A stretch of DNA of 64,000 bases from JAJEAD01 sp964420925 (GCA_964420925.1 CAYQVB010000116.1:1-64000); one strand, 5' to 3'; counted from the stretch's first letter, positions 17,070 through 26,267 are shown. A program made the numbers and translations. Notes: a model not told the origin generated them from the sequence alone.

Positions 17070-18490
17070 CGCACAGCCCCCTTGGCCTGACCGCGCCAGG
17101 CGCTCAGGAAGGTCCGGCCCGAGGGGGCCGGCAGGTCCCGGGCCTCGGTCCATCCGGATGCAAAGGGCAAGCGGCGGAAACGCCCGCGCCGGCCCAGAAG
17201 CGAGAGCACCCGAACCCCGATGTCGACGAGGCGGCGGTAGAGGCGGGGACGCCGCGCCAGCCAGCCCCAGGCGGCGAGTCCGAGGCGCGCGCGGCGAGAG
17301 CCCAGACCGTCCTCGAACTGACGGCGCCGCAGGGAGCGCAGCATGCCCGGCAACGGAATGCCCACCGGGCAAACCTCCTCGCAGCGCCCGTTCAGGGTGC
17401 AGGCGTTGGGCAGGTGTCCCGCTTCCTCCAGGCCCACCATCAGCGGCGTCAGCACCGAGCCCATCGGGCCGACGTAGACCCAGCCGTAGGCGTGCCCCCC
17501 CACGGAGGAGTAGACCGGGCAGTGGTTCATGCACGCACCGCAGCGGATGCAGCGCAGCATGGGGTGGAACTCGTTGCCGAGCATCTGGGAGCGGCCGTTG
17601 TCCACCAGCACCACGTGAAACTCGTCGGGGCCGTCCAGGTCCTCGCGCGCCCGCGGCCCGGTCGTGATGGTGGTGTAGGTGGACATCTCCTGGCCGGTGG
17701 CGCTGCGCGCGAGGAGGCGCAGCAGGGTGCTCGCGTCCTCCAGCGTCGGCACCATCTTCTCGATGCCCGCGGTCACGATGTGCACCCGGGGAAGCGTGTT
17801 GGTGAGATCCGCGTTGCCCTCGTTGGTGACCAGCGTCACCGAGCCGGTCTCCGCGATCAGGAAGTTCGCCCCGGTGATGCCGACATCGGCGTTCAGGAAC
17901 TTCTCCCGCAACACGCTGCGCGCCTCGTTGACCAGGTCGGCGACCTCGCTTCGCACCTCGGTGTACCCGAGGGGCCGGTGGTGGCGATGGAAGAGCTCGC
18001 TCACCTGCTGGCGGGTCTTGTGCACCGCCGGTGCGATGATGTGGCTGGGCGGCTCGTCGGCCAACTGGATGATGTACTCGCCGAGGTCGGTCTCCATGCG
18101 CTCGATCCCCGCCGCCTCGAGCGCCTCGTTGATTCCGATCTCCTCACCCACCATGGACTTGCCCTTGGTGACGTGCCGCGCCTCGGCATTGCGGCACAGA
18201 TCGACGACGATGCGGCAGGCGTCCTGCGCGTTGGCGGCCCAGTGCACGGCGCCGCCGCTCTGCGTGACCCGCTCTTCGAAGTGCTCCAGGTAATAGTCGA
18301 GATGCGACAGCGTGTGTTCCTTGATCTCCCGGCCCGCCTCTCGGAGCGCGTCGAACTCAGGGATCCGCTCGAGCGCGAGGCGCCGCTTGTCGATGAATCC
18401 ACCCTTGGCCCGGCCCATCGCGGCCTGCAGGTCCGGATTCTCGAGCGCAGCATGGGCACGGACGGGGAATTGTCGGCTCGAGGGTTCCAT
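17066..18490 (-). CDS. lutB: LutB/LldF-type iron-sulfur protein (L-lactate oxidation)
   Basis: A 474-residue protein with an N-terminal LUD domain (KGKSMVGEEIGINEAL, GITGANFLIAETGSVTLV) and a C-terminal ferredoxin-like domain with two cysteine clusters, CIRCGACMNHCPVY and CTLNGRCEEVCPVGIP, that should bind two [4Fe-4S] clusters. It is the electron-transfer subunit of LutABC that oxidises L-lactate to pyruvate. The C-terminal tail after the clusters is Arg-rich and hydrophobic (RLGLAAWGWLARRPRL), possibly membrane-associating. It lies 7 bp after lutA. Confidence 0.95.
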   Translation of the reverse strand: MEPSSRQFPVRAHAALENPDLQAAMGRAKGGFIDKRRLALERIPEFDALREAGREIKEHTLSHLDYYLEHFEERVTQSGGAVHWAANAQDACRIVVDLCRNAEARHVTKGKSMVGEEIGINEALEAAGIERMETDLGEYIIQLADEPPSHIIAPAVHKTRQQVSELFHRHHRPLGYTEVRSEVADLVNEARSVLREKFLNADVGITGANFLIAETGSVTLVTNEGNADLTNTLPRVHIVTAGIEKMVPTLEDASTLLRLLARSATGQEMSTYTTITTGPRAREDLDGPDEFHVVLVDNGRSQMLGNEFHPMLRCIRCGACMNHCPVYSSVGGHAYGWVYVGPMGSVLTPLMVGLEEAGHLPNACTLNGRCEEVCPVGIPLPGMLRSLRRRQFEDGLGSRRARLGLAAWGWLARRPRLYRRLVDIGVRVLSLLGRRGRFRRLPFASGWTEARDLPAPSGRTFLSAWRGQAKGAVR

Positions 18491-18497
18491 GGATCGC

Positions 18498-19256
18498 TCA
18501 ATCCTTCCCTATCGCCGGCCCGTTCGCCATCTCGGCCAGGACTTCCGCCGCGTGATAGACCTTCATCGAGCTGCCTTCCCGGGAGAGGCGTCCGGCGATG
18601 TTGAACAGGCAACCGAGATCGCCGCCGAGCAGGGCGCCGGCCCCGGTGCGCCGCACGCAATCGGCCTTTTCACTCACCATGCGCTCCGAGATCTTCGGAT
18701 ACTTGACGCAGAAAGTGCCCCCGAAGCCGCAGCACACTTCACCATCCTCGACCTCGATGCGCTCCAGTCCCTCGACCCGGTCGAGCAGGGTGCGCGGTTG
18801 CTCGTATACGCCGAGCTCGCGGCGCCCCGAACACGAGTCGTGGTAGGTGACGGTACCTGCGAATCGGGGCGGGGGCTCTCCCGGCTCGAGCTTGTCGACC
18901 AGGAACTGCATCAGCTCGTAGCAGCGCGGGGCGAGGGCTTCGGCTCGCCCGCGCCAGTGCTGATCGGTGGGGAAGAGCAGCGGGTAGTGCAGCTTCAGCA
19001 CCGCAGCGCAGGAGCCGGACGGCGCCACCACGTAATCGTAGCCTTCGAAGGCCGCGATCACCTGCCTGGCGATGTCCCGGCTCGTCTTGAAGTCGCCGCT
19101 GTTGTAGGCGGGCTGGCCGCAGCAGGTCTGAAGCGGCGGCACGTCGACTTTGCAACCGGCTTCCTCGAGGAGCTTGACCGCGGCAAAGCCCACGTTGGGA
19201 CGGAAGAGGTCGACCAGGCAGGTCGCAAAGAGGCCGACCCGCACCGGCATCTTCAT
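18498..19256 (-). CDS. lutA: LutA/LldE-type CCG-domain iron-sulfur protein (L-lactate oxidation)
   Basis: A 252-residue protein with two CCG domains: one near QTCCGQPAYNSGD and one near EVCCGFGGTFCVKY, preceded by YHDSCSGRREL. These bind the iron-sulfur cluster in LutA and related heterodisulfide-reductase-type subunits. The start ATG 19256 overlaps the purD stop (ATGA) and gives the usual length. Together with lutB and lutC it makes the complete non-flavin lactate dehydrogenase set. Confidence 0.95.
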   Translation of the reverse strand: MKMPVRVGLFATCLVDLFRPNVGFAAVKLLEEAGCKVDVPPLQTCCGQPAYNSGDFKTSRDIARQVIAAFEGYDYVVAPSGSCAAVLKLHYPLLFPTDQHWRGRAEALAPRCYELMQFLVDKLEPGEPPPRFAGTVTYHDSCSGRRELGVYEQPRTLLDRVEGLERIEVEDGEVCCGFGGTFCVKYPKISERMVSEKADCVRRTGAGALLGGDLGCLFNIAGRLSREGSSMKVYHAAEVLAEMANGPAIGKD

Positions 19257-20545
19257 GCGCAGGGCCTTCCCGCCTCGCGCGCCATGGCGCGGTAGCCGAT
19301 GTCGCGACGGAAGTAGGCGTGGGGCCAGTGAATGCTCTCGACCCGACGGTAGGCGCGCTCCGCGGCGCCTCGCACGTCCTCGCCCAGGGCGCAGACGCAG
19401 AGCACTCGACCGCCGTCGGTGAACACCCGCTCGCCCTGGAGCCGGGTGCCGGCATGGAACACCATCTCGGCCTCGTCGAACAACGAGAGCTGCACCGGAT
19501 CGCCCCGGGCATACTCGCCCGGGTAGCCCTGCGAGGCCATCACTACGCCGAGGGCGGCGCGTTCGTCCCACCGGGCCTCGACCTCGTCGAGCCTGCCGTC
19601 CAGCGCAGCCTCGCAGAGGTCGATGAGGTCCGAGCGCAGGCGCATCATGATGGGCTGGGTCTCCGGGTCGCCGCCGCGGCAGTTGTACTCGAGGACGCGG
19701 GGCGCCCCATGCCGGTCGATCATCAAGCCGGCGTAGAGGAATCCGGTGTAGGCCCGCCCCTCCGATTCGAGCCCCCGCACCGTGGGCTCGATGACCTCCG
19801 CGAGGATGCGCCGGTGGGTCTCGGCATCGATGATCGGAGCCGGCGAGTAGGCCCCCATCCCGCCGGTGTTCGGACCCGTGTCGCCGTCGCCCACCGGCTT
19901 GTGGTCCTGGCTGGTGGCCAGCGGCAGAACCCGACCGCCGCCGACGATCACGATGAAGCTCGCCTCCTCGCCTTCGAGGAACTCCTCGACCACCACGCGG
20001 CGGCCCGCGTTTCCGAAGAGATCGCCCGCGAGCATGGCGGCGGCCGCCTCGCGCGCGTCACCGACGCTGTGCGCGACCACCACTCCCTTGCCGCCCGCCA
20101 GGCCGTCCGCCTTGACGACGAGGGGGACGTCTCGGGTTTCGATGTACGAGAGCGCCGGCGCCAGCTCGTCGAAGACCCGGTACTCGGCGGTGGGAATCCC
20201 GTGACGCGAGAGGAAGTCCTTGCAGAACGCCTTCGATGCCTCGAGCTCGGCGGCACGCCTCCGGGGGCCGAAGATGCGCAGCCCCGCGGCCTCGAAGCGG
20301 TCCGCGATGCCCGCGACGAGCGGCGCCTCGGGTCCCACGATGGTGAGGTTGATGGCCTCGGCCCGGGCGAATTCGAGAAGTCCCTCGATGTCGCCGGCGG
20401 CAAGCGTCACGTTCTCGACCTTGCTCTCCCGTGCGGTGCCCGCGTTGCCGGGGGCGACGAACACGCGGTCCACGCGCGGCGACTGGGCCGCCTTCCACGC
20501 CAGCGCGTGCTCCCGGCCTCCCCCTCCGACCACCAGCACCTTCAC
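19253..20545 (-). CDS. purD: Phosphoribosylamine-glycine ligase (GAR synthetase)
   Basis: A 430-residue ATP-grasp ligase of purine synthesis (5-phosphoribosylamine + glycine to GAR). It shows the N-terminal VLVVGGGGREHALAWK, VGPEAPL, the ATP-grasp loop KADGLAGGKGVVVA, QDHKPVGDGDTGPNTGGMGAY and LEYNCRGGDPETQP. Start GTG 20545 was chosen for the family length; GAGGAC lies upstream. It is co-oriented with and overlaps lutA by four bases, an unusual partner. purH is about 18 kb away near fis rather than beside purD as in many gammaproteobacteria. Confidence 0.97.
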   Translation of the reverse strand: MKVLVVGGGGREHALAWKAAQSPRVDRVFVAPGNAGTARESKVENVTLAAGDIEGLLEFARAEAINLTIVGPEAPLVAGIADRFEAAGLRIFGPRRRAAELEASKAFCKDFLSRHGIPTAEYRVFDELAPALSYIETRDVPLVVKADGLAGGKGVVVAHSVGDAREAAAAMLAGDLFGNAGRRVVVEEFLEGEEASFIVIVGGGRVLPLATSQDHKPVGDGDTGPNTGGMGAYSPAPIIDAETHRRILAEVIEPTVRGLESEGRAYTGFLYAGLMIDRHGAPRVLEYNCRGGDPETQPIMMRLRSDLIDLCEAALDGRLDEVEARWDERAALGVVMASQGYPGEYARGDPVQLSLFDEAEMVFHAGTRLQGERVFTDGGRVLCVCALGEDVRGAAERAYRRVESIHWPHAYFRRDIGYRAMAREAGRPCA

Positions 20546-20830
20546 GCCAGGTCCTCGCCGCTCCCCTCGGTCCGAAGACTGCCTTCGAGCCTCAAGCATA
20601 GCGCAAGAGAGTACTCCGCAACGCTCACGACGCCCGGATCAGCCAGATTGATACCACCCTCCCGCGCAAGCCCTCGCAAACGGTTCACCAGCCAGGCCGA
20701 ACTTCGCAACAGAACCCGAGCGCTCTGTACCAGCGCCCGGCCCCGCACAACCCCCGGTGCTGCACCGGTTCCCGCCGTGCCCACCGCAAACCGTAGGGCG
20801 TCGCTCCTCGACCCGGTCGCCCAGGAACGC

Positions 20831-21694
20831 CTACATGACCCGACGGCCTATGTGCTCATCGTAGACCCGGCTGCGCCGGCCCTCGACCCCCTGGAAGAGG
20901 TACTCGCGACGACGTTCGCTGACCGCCGCGAGCTGGGCCAGGCTCTCCGGCGCGAAGTCCGAGGCGGGAGGGGTCTCGACTTCGAAGTTGCCTACCCGGT
21001 CGCGACCGCGGACCGGCATCGCGCTGTCCGAGGCCCCGACCACCTGTTTCACGTAGGGCGCAATGTACTGGACGTTCATCCCGATTCGCCGATCGCCCGA
21101 ATGGTTGGGCGCGGAGCGGTGAAAGAGGTGCGGGTGATGCATGGACATCTGTCCCGGCTCCAGCACCACGTCGACCGCCAGCGACTCGTCGATCTCCGTG
21201 TCGATCTCCTGCCCGCGGCTCAGCATGTTGTCGGCACCGAAGGTGTCCCTGTGCGGAAGGATCTCCAGGGTGTGGGTGCCGGGAATCATCTTCACGCAGC
21301 CGCTCTCCGGCGTGCTCGGAGAGAGCGCGAGCCAGGTCGACACCACGCCCTCCTTCGGCACCAGCCCCCAGTAGGTCAGATCCTGGTGCCAGGTGAACTT
21401 GCCCGGAGCGTGCGGCTCCTTGACGATGAGCGCGCCGTCCCATACCAGGATGTCGGGCCCGATGAGCTGCTCCACCAGGTCGAGCACCGCGGGCAGACGC
21501 ACGAGCTCGTTGATCACCGTCAACGCGAGATAGGGCTTGAGGTAGGGGAAAGGGCGGCCGCCGCGAGGATGCCGTTCCGCCTCTTCGATGCGAGCCCGGT
21601 ACTCGGCCGCCTCGGAGCGGGACAGGATGTCGATGGGGTGCGCGCAGCCCTCTGCGGCGTAGCGGGCGGAAAGTCCGGATGATGGTGCATGCAT
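20831..21694 (-). CDS. Phytanoyl-CoA dioxygenase (PhyH) family protein
   Basis: A 287-residue Fe(II)/2-oxoglutarate oxygenase. Iron ligands are the His and Asp of TWHQDLTYWG and the distal His of HPHLFHRSAPN, followed by RRIGMNVQYI with the co-substrate Arg. SWLALS-like STWLALSPSTPESGCVKMIPGTH is the PhyH core (seen as WLALSPST, MIPGTH). ATG 21694 is chosen because GGGGAGA precedes it; a longer frame starts at 21715. It is divergent from parD. It differs clearly from the PhyH at 13935. Substrate unknown. Confidence 0.9.
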   Translation of the reverse strand: MHAPSSGLSARYAAEGCAHPIDILSRSEAAEYRARIEEAERHPRGGRPFPYLKPYLALTVINELVRLPAVLDLVEQLIGPDILVWDGALIVKEPHAPGKFTWHQDLTYWGLVPKEGVVSTWLALSPSTPESGCVKMIPGTHTLEILPHRDTFGADNMLSRGQEIDTEIDESLAVDVVLEPGQMSMHHPHLFHRSAPNHSGDRRIGMNVQYIAPYVKQVVGASDSAMPVRGRDRVGNFEVETPPASDFAPESLAQLAAVSERRREYLFQGVEGRRSRVYDEHIGRRVM

Positions 21695-21902
21695 GTCGTC
21701 TCCCCCTGTCACCATAGAGAGCGTTCACGGCTCGGATCTCGCCAAAGTCACCTTCTCATCACGAGCGAACAAGCCGCCGAGAAGGGAAGCTCGGGTCGAG
21801 CAGCGATTCTATCCCCCCGACCCCTCCCGGGCACCTCGAGCTGGTGTTCGGGCACTGGAATGCGCGGATGCCATTTGCGTCGGCGGATACGATAACGCAA
21901 GG

Positions 21903-21921
21903 TATGTCAAACGTTGACATA
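21903..21921. promoter_or_regulatory. Perfect inverted repeat before parD, probable autoregulatory operator
   Basis: TATGTCAA-ACG-TTGACATA is a perfect 8-bp inverted repeat with a 3-bp centre, ending 9 bp before the parD ATG at 21931. ParD antitoxins are ribbon-helix-helix repressors that bind such palindromes at their own promoter, so this is the likely ParD(E) operator. Confidence 0.65.
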
Positions 21922-21930
21922 GGCATTCAC

Positions 21931-22182
21931 ATGGCAACGAACGTGCACCTGACTCCGGAACTCGAATCCTTCGCGCGCGCGTGCGTTGAAGGTGGTCTGT
22001 ACAACAACGTGAGCGAGGTCGTTCGCTCCGGCCTGCGACTACTGAAGGCACAGGAGGATCGCAGGCAGGCCTTCGACCAAATGATCGCCCGGACACTGAA
22101 GGAGGCCGATGACAAAGGCACCCGGGAGATGGACGAGGTTCTGGCGCGGGCGGACGCCGCAATCGACGCGGCCGAGCGGTGA
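21931..22182 (+). CDS. parD: ParD-like ribbon-helix-helix antitoxin
   Basis: An 83-residue antitoxin of the ParD/CC2985 type. The N-terminal strand and helices read NVHLTPELESFARACVEGGLYNNVSEVVRSGLRLL (seen as LTPELESF, GLYNNVSEVVRSGLRLL), the standard RHH signature; the acidic C-terminal helix would clamp the toxin. ATG 21931 is favoured over 21904 because the family starts MA-x-N-V-x-L. A palindromic operator lies immediately upstream, and the stop overlaps the parE GTG. Its role is to neutralise ParE and repress the operon. Confidence 0.9.
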   Translation: MATNVHLTPELESFARACVEGGLYNNVSEVVRSGLRLLKAQEDRRQAFDQMIARTLKEADDKGTREMDEVLARADAAIDAAER

Positions 22183-22484
22183 CCCGGGCGGCCCTGTCCC
22201 CCGCCGCCGAACGGGATATCCTCGAAATCGTCGAGTGGATCGCGGATGAGAACCCGGCCGCCGCGAGGGGTCTTCGCACTGCCCTGGACAAAGTGGCGAC
22301 GACCATAGGCGCACACCCACGGATTGGCGCCCTGAGGGCGCACTTGGCATCTCCCCCAATTCGTTTCCTCCCGATCCGAGGGTTCCCTTACGTCATCGTG
22401 TACTCGCCGGAGCGCGACCCGCCGCTGATTCTGCGTGTGCTTCATGGCGCACGGGATCTACCGGAAGTGCTACGGGAGACTTGA
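22179..22484 (+). CDS. parE: ParE/RelE-superfamily toxin
   Basis: A 101-residue toxin of the ParE family, which poisons DNA gyrase (in studied members) unless bound by ParD. Features are LSPAAERDILEIVEWIADENP, the basic middle strand IRFLPIRGFPYVIVYSPE and the C-terminal ILRVLHGARDLPEVL, all typical. It starts with GTG in a GTGA overlap with parD, showing translational coupling. No internal stop or frameshift is seen, so the module looks intact. Confidence 0.92.
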   Translation: MTRAALSPAAERDILEIVEWIADENPAAARGLRTALDKVATTIGAHPRIGALRAHLASPPIRFLPIRGFPYVIVYSPERDPPLILRVLHGARDLPEVLRET

Positions 22485-22515
22485 AAGCGCCGCCACCACG
22501 TTCGCCGCCTCCGGT

Positions 22516-23961
22516 CTACAGGTATCGTGCACGCGGCAGGTTCTGAATCCACGGTCGGGCGACCTCGTAGGCAGCGGATACGCGCAACAGGGTATCTTCG
22601 CGTCCCCGCCTTGCGGCCGCGAGCAGGCCGACCGGCAGGCCGCCGGCATCCAGTCCGCAGGGCAGCGCGGCGGTCGGCTGGCCGGTCATGTTCCAGGTGA
22701 TCTGGAAGGGCATGAAGCTCATCCAGCCCGGCACTACGTCGTGGCCGCCGATGCGCGAGGGTGGCTCGCCGATCGGAAAGGTCACCGTCGAGGCGCCGGG
22801 AGTGAGCATCAGGTCGCACTCTTCGAAGATGTCGGCCATCGCGGCTCGAAAGTGCAGCAGGCGATTGCGGAACCCGACGAGGCTCTCCGCGGAGGGCAGC
22901 CGGTACTCGTCGAACTCCCGCAGCGATTCCTCGAAGAGCTCCTCCCGGTACTTCTCGAGATCGTCCCCGAGGCCAAACATGAGATCGCTGATGTAGATGG
23001 GCATGTACACGTCGAAGGGATTCTCGATCTTCGGGGCGACCTCGATGAGCGCAGCGCCGAGCTCCTCGAAGCTCCTGGCGGCGTTCTCGGTGATGTCCCG
23101 CACCGTGGCATCGACCGGGAAGTGCCCCAAGTCTGGACTCCATGCGATGCGCAGGCCGGCGAGAGGACGGTCTCCGCCTTGCGCGTCGCGGGTCCCGGCC
23201 GCGGCGGCTCCCTCGAAATCCGGGGGGGCGCCCCGAAGCGAGATGGGATCCCGGCGATCGTGCCCCGCGGTCGCCGCGAGCATCAGCGCGGCGTCGGCGA
23301 CGGTATCCGAGAGGGGACCGTTGTCGAGGAAGAGGAGCGAGTCGTCGGAACCCGGCCACGTCGGCACCCGGCCGTGGCTCGGCTTGACCCCATAGACACC
23401 GCAGTACGTGGCAGGCTGGGTGATGGAGCCGGCGGAATCCGAACCGGTCGCCCAGGGCACCAGGCCGGCGGCGACCGCGGCCGCCGAGCCGCCGCTGGAT
23501 CCGCCGGAGCCGCGGCCCGGATCGAAGGGATTCACGGAGTCCGGTCCGAGGCGGTTCTTGCTCTCCCCGAGCATCCCGAGCGCGGGGGTGTTGGTCTTGC
23601 CCACGATGACCGCACCCGCCGCGCGAAGGCGCTCCACCATGATGCAGTCCGCCTCCGGGACGTGCCCGGCGTGGGCGGCAAGACCGAAAGTGGTCCGAAT
23701 CCCCGCGGTCTCGTGCAGATCCTTGACTGCAATGGGGACTCCCAGGAGCGTCCGGCCGGTGTCGCCGGCCTTCAGCGCGGCATCGGCCCGGGCGGCGCCT
23801 TCCATTGCGCGTTCCCCGCAGACGGTCAGGAAGGCGTTGAGCTGCGGATTGTGTCTCTCGATGCGGTCCAGGCAGGCGCGGGTCGCCTCCACGGAGGAGG
23901 TTTCTCGGTTGCGGATGGCGGCCGCGATCTCGGTTGCGCTCATGATGCTCGTCCCCGTCAT
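22516..23961 (-). CDS. Amidase (amidase-signature family)
   Basis: A 481-residue amidase-signature hydrolase that splits amides to acid plus ammonia or amine. The Ser-cisSer-Lys triad is visible: Lys in PIAVKDLHETAG, Ser in GGSSGGSAAAVAAG, and nucleophile Ser in GSDSAGSITQPA. The usual GSIRxPAxxCG reads GSITQPATYCG. GatA is less likely because no gatB/gatC is adjacent and the N-terminus differs. Start ATG 23961 or 23943; both are in frame. It is convergent with parE and divergent from the dimethylformamidase-like gene, which is also an amide-related hydrolase, so the two may share amide substrates. Confidence 0.92.
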   Translation of the reverse strand: MTGTSIMSATEIAAAIRNRETSSVEATRACLDRIERHNPQLNAFLTVCGERAMEGAARADAALKAGDTGRTLLGVPIAVKDLHETAGIRTTFGLAAHAGHVPEADCIMVERLRAAGAVIVGKTNTPALGMLGESKNRLGPDSVNPFDPGRGSGGSSGGSAAAVAAGLVPWATGSDSAGSITQPATYCGVYGVKPSHGRVPTWPGSDDSLLFLDNGPLSDTVADAALMLAATAGHDRRDPISLRGAPPDFEGAAAAGTRDAQGGDRPLAGLRIAWSPDLGHFPVDATVRDITENAARSFEELGAALIEVAPKIENPFDVYMPIYISDLMFGLGDDLEKYREELFEESLREFDEYRLPSAESLVGFRNRLLHFRAAMADIFEECDLMLTPGASTVTFPIGEPPSRIGGHDVVPGWMSFMPFQITWNMTGQPTAALPCGLDAGGLPVGLLAAARRGREDTLLRVSAAYEVARPWIQNLPRARYL

Positions 23962-24299
23962 AGGCCCGTCCCCCGCTGCACATGCTCCAGCCGGAGAGTC
24001 TGCCAGAATCCCGGGGCGTCGCGTGTTCCCGGCCTCGATCGCCCTGAAGCCGGTACGCGGCGAAGCGCGACGGGCGCCGTCTTCCGGCCGATTGGCGGTG
24101 TGGCGCTGCTTGCGCAACCCACCTTGATCCCCCTCCTGGCACTGGTCGAAGAGCTCGGTGAGTCCATCGACATTCTCCTTCGAGTCCTTGCAGAATCTCC
24201 GCGACCAATCCAGGACGATATGGTGGCGGACACCGCCGGTCACTCGTTGAGCGACCCAGGGAATACCTGTTCCGGCGCATTCCGGCGAGGTTTACGGGC
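23962..24299. other. Divergent intergenic region
   Basis: This 338-bp gap lies between the divergent amidase and dimethylformamidase-like genes. Frames run through it without recognisable protein features. It presumably holds both promoters, but I see no clear -35/-10 pair, palindrome or RNA motif. Confidence 0.4.
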
Positions 24300-26267
24300 A
24301 TGACCAACCCAATTGTTGTCGAGAATCAACGGCCGGGCTCGCCCTCCACCGAGTGGGACATCAACGGTTGGGGCGACCCGACGATTCAGGGCTTTGGCCA
24401 CGACATCAGCATAAACCGCGGCGAGACCATCAATTTCAGGATCAAGACCGACTCGGACGACTACCGGATCGATATCTATCGTCTTGGCTACTACGGTGGG
24501 CTGGGGGCTCGCCTGGTCGACACGGCTCATCCGTCCGTTCCTTTACCGCAAGAGCAGCCCGAAGGGATAAAGGATCCGGATACGCTCCTCCATGATTGCG
24601 GCAACTGGGCCGTCTCCGCTTCCTGGCAGGCACCGTCCGACGCCACCTCGGGGATCTACATCGCGAGACTCATCCGGCAGGACGATGCGCCGCTCGGCTG
24701 GCGCGCCGACAACAGCCGTAGCGAGCCGGCGGAAAAGCCCGAGGCCGTGCCCCACGCCTACGGTGTGGGGGGTCGCGGACGCCTCGCCAATGCCTTGCGC
24801 GAGCCGCGGGCAAGTCATATCTACTTTGTCGTGCGTGACGACGAGCGGGACGCCGACATTCTGTTCCAGACCGCCGACACCACCTGGCAGGCTTACAACC
24901 GCTACGGAGGACACTCGACCTACGCCAGGCTCGATCCCGCCTATCCGCGGGTGCACGGCGGACCGCCGCGGGCCTACAAGGTGAGCTACAACCGCCCGCT
25001 CGAGACACGTCACTACCGGGCAGTCAACACGGTGTTCAACGCAGAGTATCCGTGCGTGCGTTTTCTCGAGGGCAACGGGTTCGACGTCACCTACTTCACC
25101 GGCCTCGACAGCGACCGGCGGGGTGAGCTCATCCGCAATCACCGTCTGTTCTTGTCGGTGGGTCACGACGAGTACTGGTCGCTCGGTCAGCGACGTAACG
25201 TTGAAGCGGCCCGCGACCGCGGCGTCAATCTCGCATTCTTCAGCGGCAACGAGGCGTATTGGAAGACCCGGTGGGAACCGAGCATCGACGGCTCGGGCAC
25301 GCCTTACCGCACCCTCGTCACCTACAAGGAAACCCATGCCGGTGCAAAGATCGACCCGGTGGCCGATGTCTGGACCGGCACCTGGCGAGACTCCCGTCCC
25401 TTCAACCCGGAAGGCGCACAACCCGAAAACGCGCTGACCGGCACCATCTTCATGGTGGACGCATGGCGTAACGATCCCTTGGTGGTGCCGGCCGAATATG
25501 CGCGCCTGCGTTTCTGGCGCGATACCGATGTCGAGCGTCTCGAGCCGGGTGAAAAGGCGGTGCTCCTCAAAGGACTCCTGGGTCACGAGTGGGACGAGGA
25601 CATCGACAACGGTTTTCGACCACCCGGTCTGTTCCGGTTGTCCGAGACCACCGTGGACAACGTTGCCTACTTGCAGGACTGCGGGACGGTCGACGATTCG
25701 GGCACCGCCACCCATCACCTCACGATGTACAAACACGAGAGCGGGGCGCTAGTGTTCGGCGCCGGCACGGTGCAATGGGCCTGGGGTCTGGATGCCCACC
25801 ACGATACCGACTGCGGGGTCCCGCCGGATATCGCCAACGTGGACTCCACCCGGGTTGGAGTCGACTTGAGCGGGCCGGATCAGAACGTTCGACAGGCGAC
25901 CATCAACCTGTTCGCCGACATGGGGATCCAGCCCGAAACGTTGCAGGATGGCCTGGTACGGGCCAGCGCTTCGACCGACAAGGAGCCACCGATCTCGACC
26001 ATCGAGGCGCCGATTCGCAACGTCGTGCTCCCGGCCAACAGTCCGGTCTCGATATGCGGAACGGCGCACGATACCGATGGTGAAGTCGCCGCCGTGGAGG
26101 TATCCACCGACGGCGGCAGATGCTGGCATCCGGCCGTCGGCCGCGAGCGTTGGTCCTACGAATGGACCCCCACCGAGCCGGGCTCCGCAGTCGTCATGAG
26201 CCGCGCCGTCGACGACAGTGGCAACATCGAAATCCCCCCGTTTCGCACCTGCCTCGTCATCGAGTAA
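24300..26267 (+). CDS. N,N-dimethylformamidase beta-subunit-like protein
   Basis: A 655-residue protein resembling the C-terminal domain of the large (beta) subunit of N,N-dimethylformamidase. Typical parts are the N-terminal beta-domain with YRIDIYRLGYYGGLGAR, GIYIARLI, FVVRDD, WQAYNRYGGHSTY, YKVSYNRPL, FLEGNGFDVTYFTGLD and the GHDEYWS motif, SGNEAYWKTRW and VFGAGTVQWAWGLD. The last ~100 residues look like an Ig-like domain (STIEAPIRNVVLP, VEVSTDGGRCWHP). No signal peptide is obvious. The small alpha subunit of true dimethylformamidase is not seen nearby. Start ATG 24300 with weak GAGG. Enzymatic function is uncertain. Confidence 0.8.
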   Translation: MTNPIVVENQRPGSPSTEWDINGWGDPTIQGFGHDISINRGETINFRIKTDSDDYRIDIYRLGYYGGLGARLVDTAHPSVPLPQEQPEGIKDPDTLLHDCGNWAVSASWQAPSDATSGIYIARLIRQDDAPLGWRADNSRSEPAEKPEAVPHAYGVGGRGRLANALREPRASHIYFVVRDDERDADILFQTADTTWQAYNRYGGHSTYARLDPAYPRVHGGPPRAYKVSYNRPLETRHYRAVNTVFNAEYPCVRFLEGNGFDVTYFTGLDSDRRGELIRNHRLFLSVGHDEYWSLGQRRNVEAARDRGVNLAFFSGNEAYWKTRWEPSIDGSGTPYRTLVTYKETHAGAKIDPVADVWTGTWRDSRPFNPEGAQPENALTGTIFMVDAWRNDPLVVPAEYARLRFWRDTDVERLEPGEKAVLLKGLLGHEWDEDIDNGFRPPGLFRLSETTVDNVAYLQDCGTVDDSGTATHHLTMYKHESGALVFGAGTVQWAWGLDAHHDTDCGVPPDIANVDSTRVGVDLSGPDQNVRQATINLFADMGIQPETLQDGLVRASASTDKEPPISTIEAPIRNVVLPANSPVSICGTAHDTDGEVAAVEVSTDGGRCWHPAVGRERWSYEWTPTEPGSAVVMSRAVDDSGNIEIPPFRTCLVIE

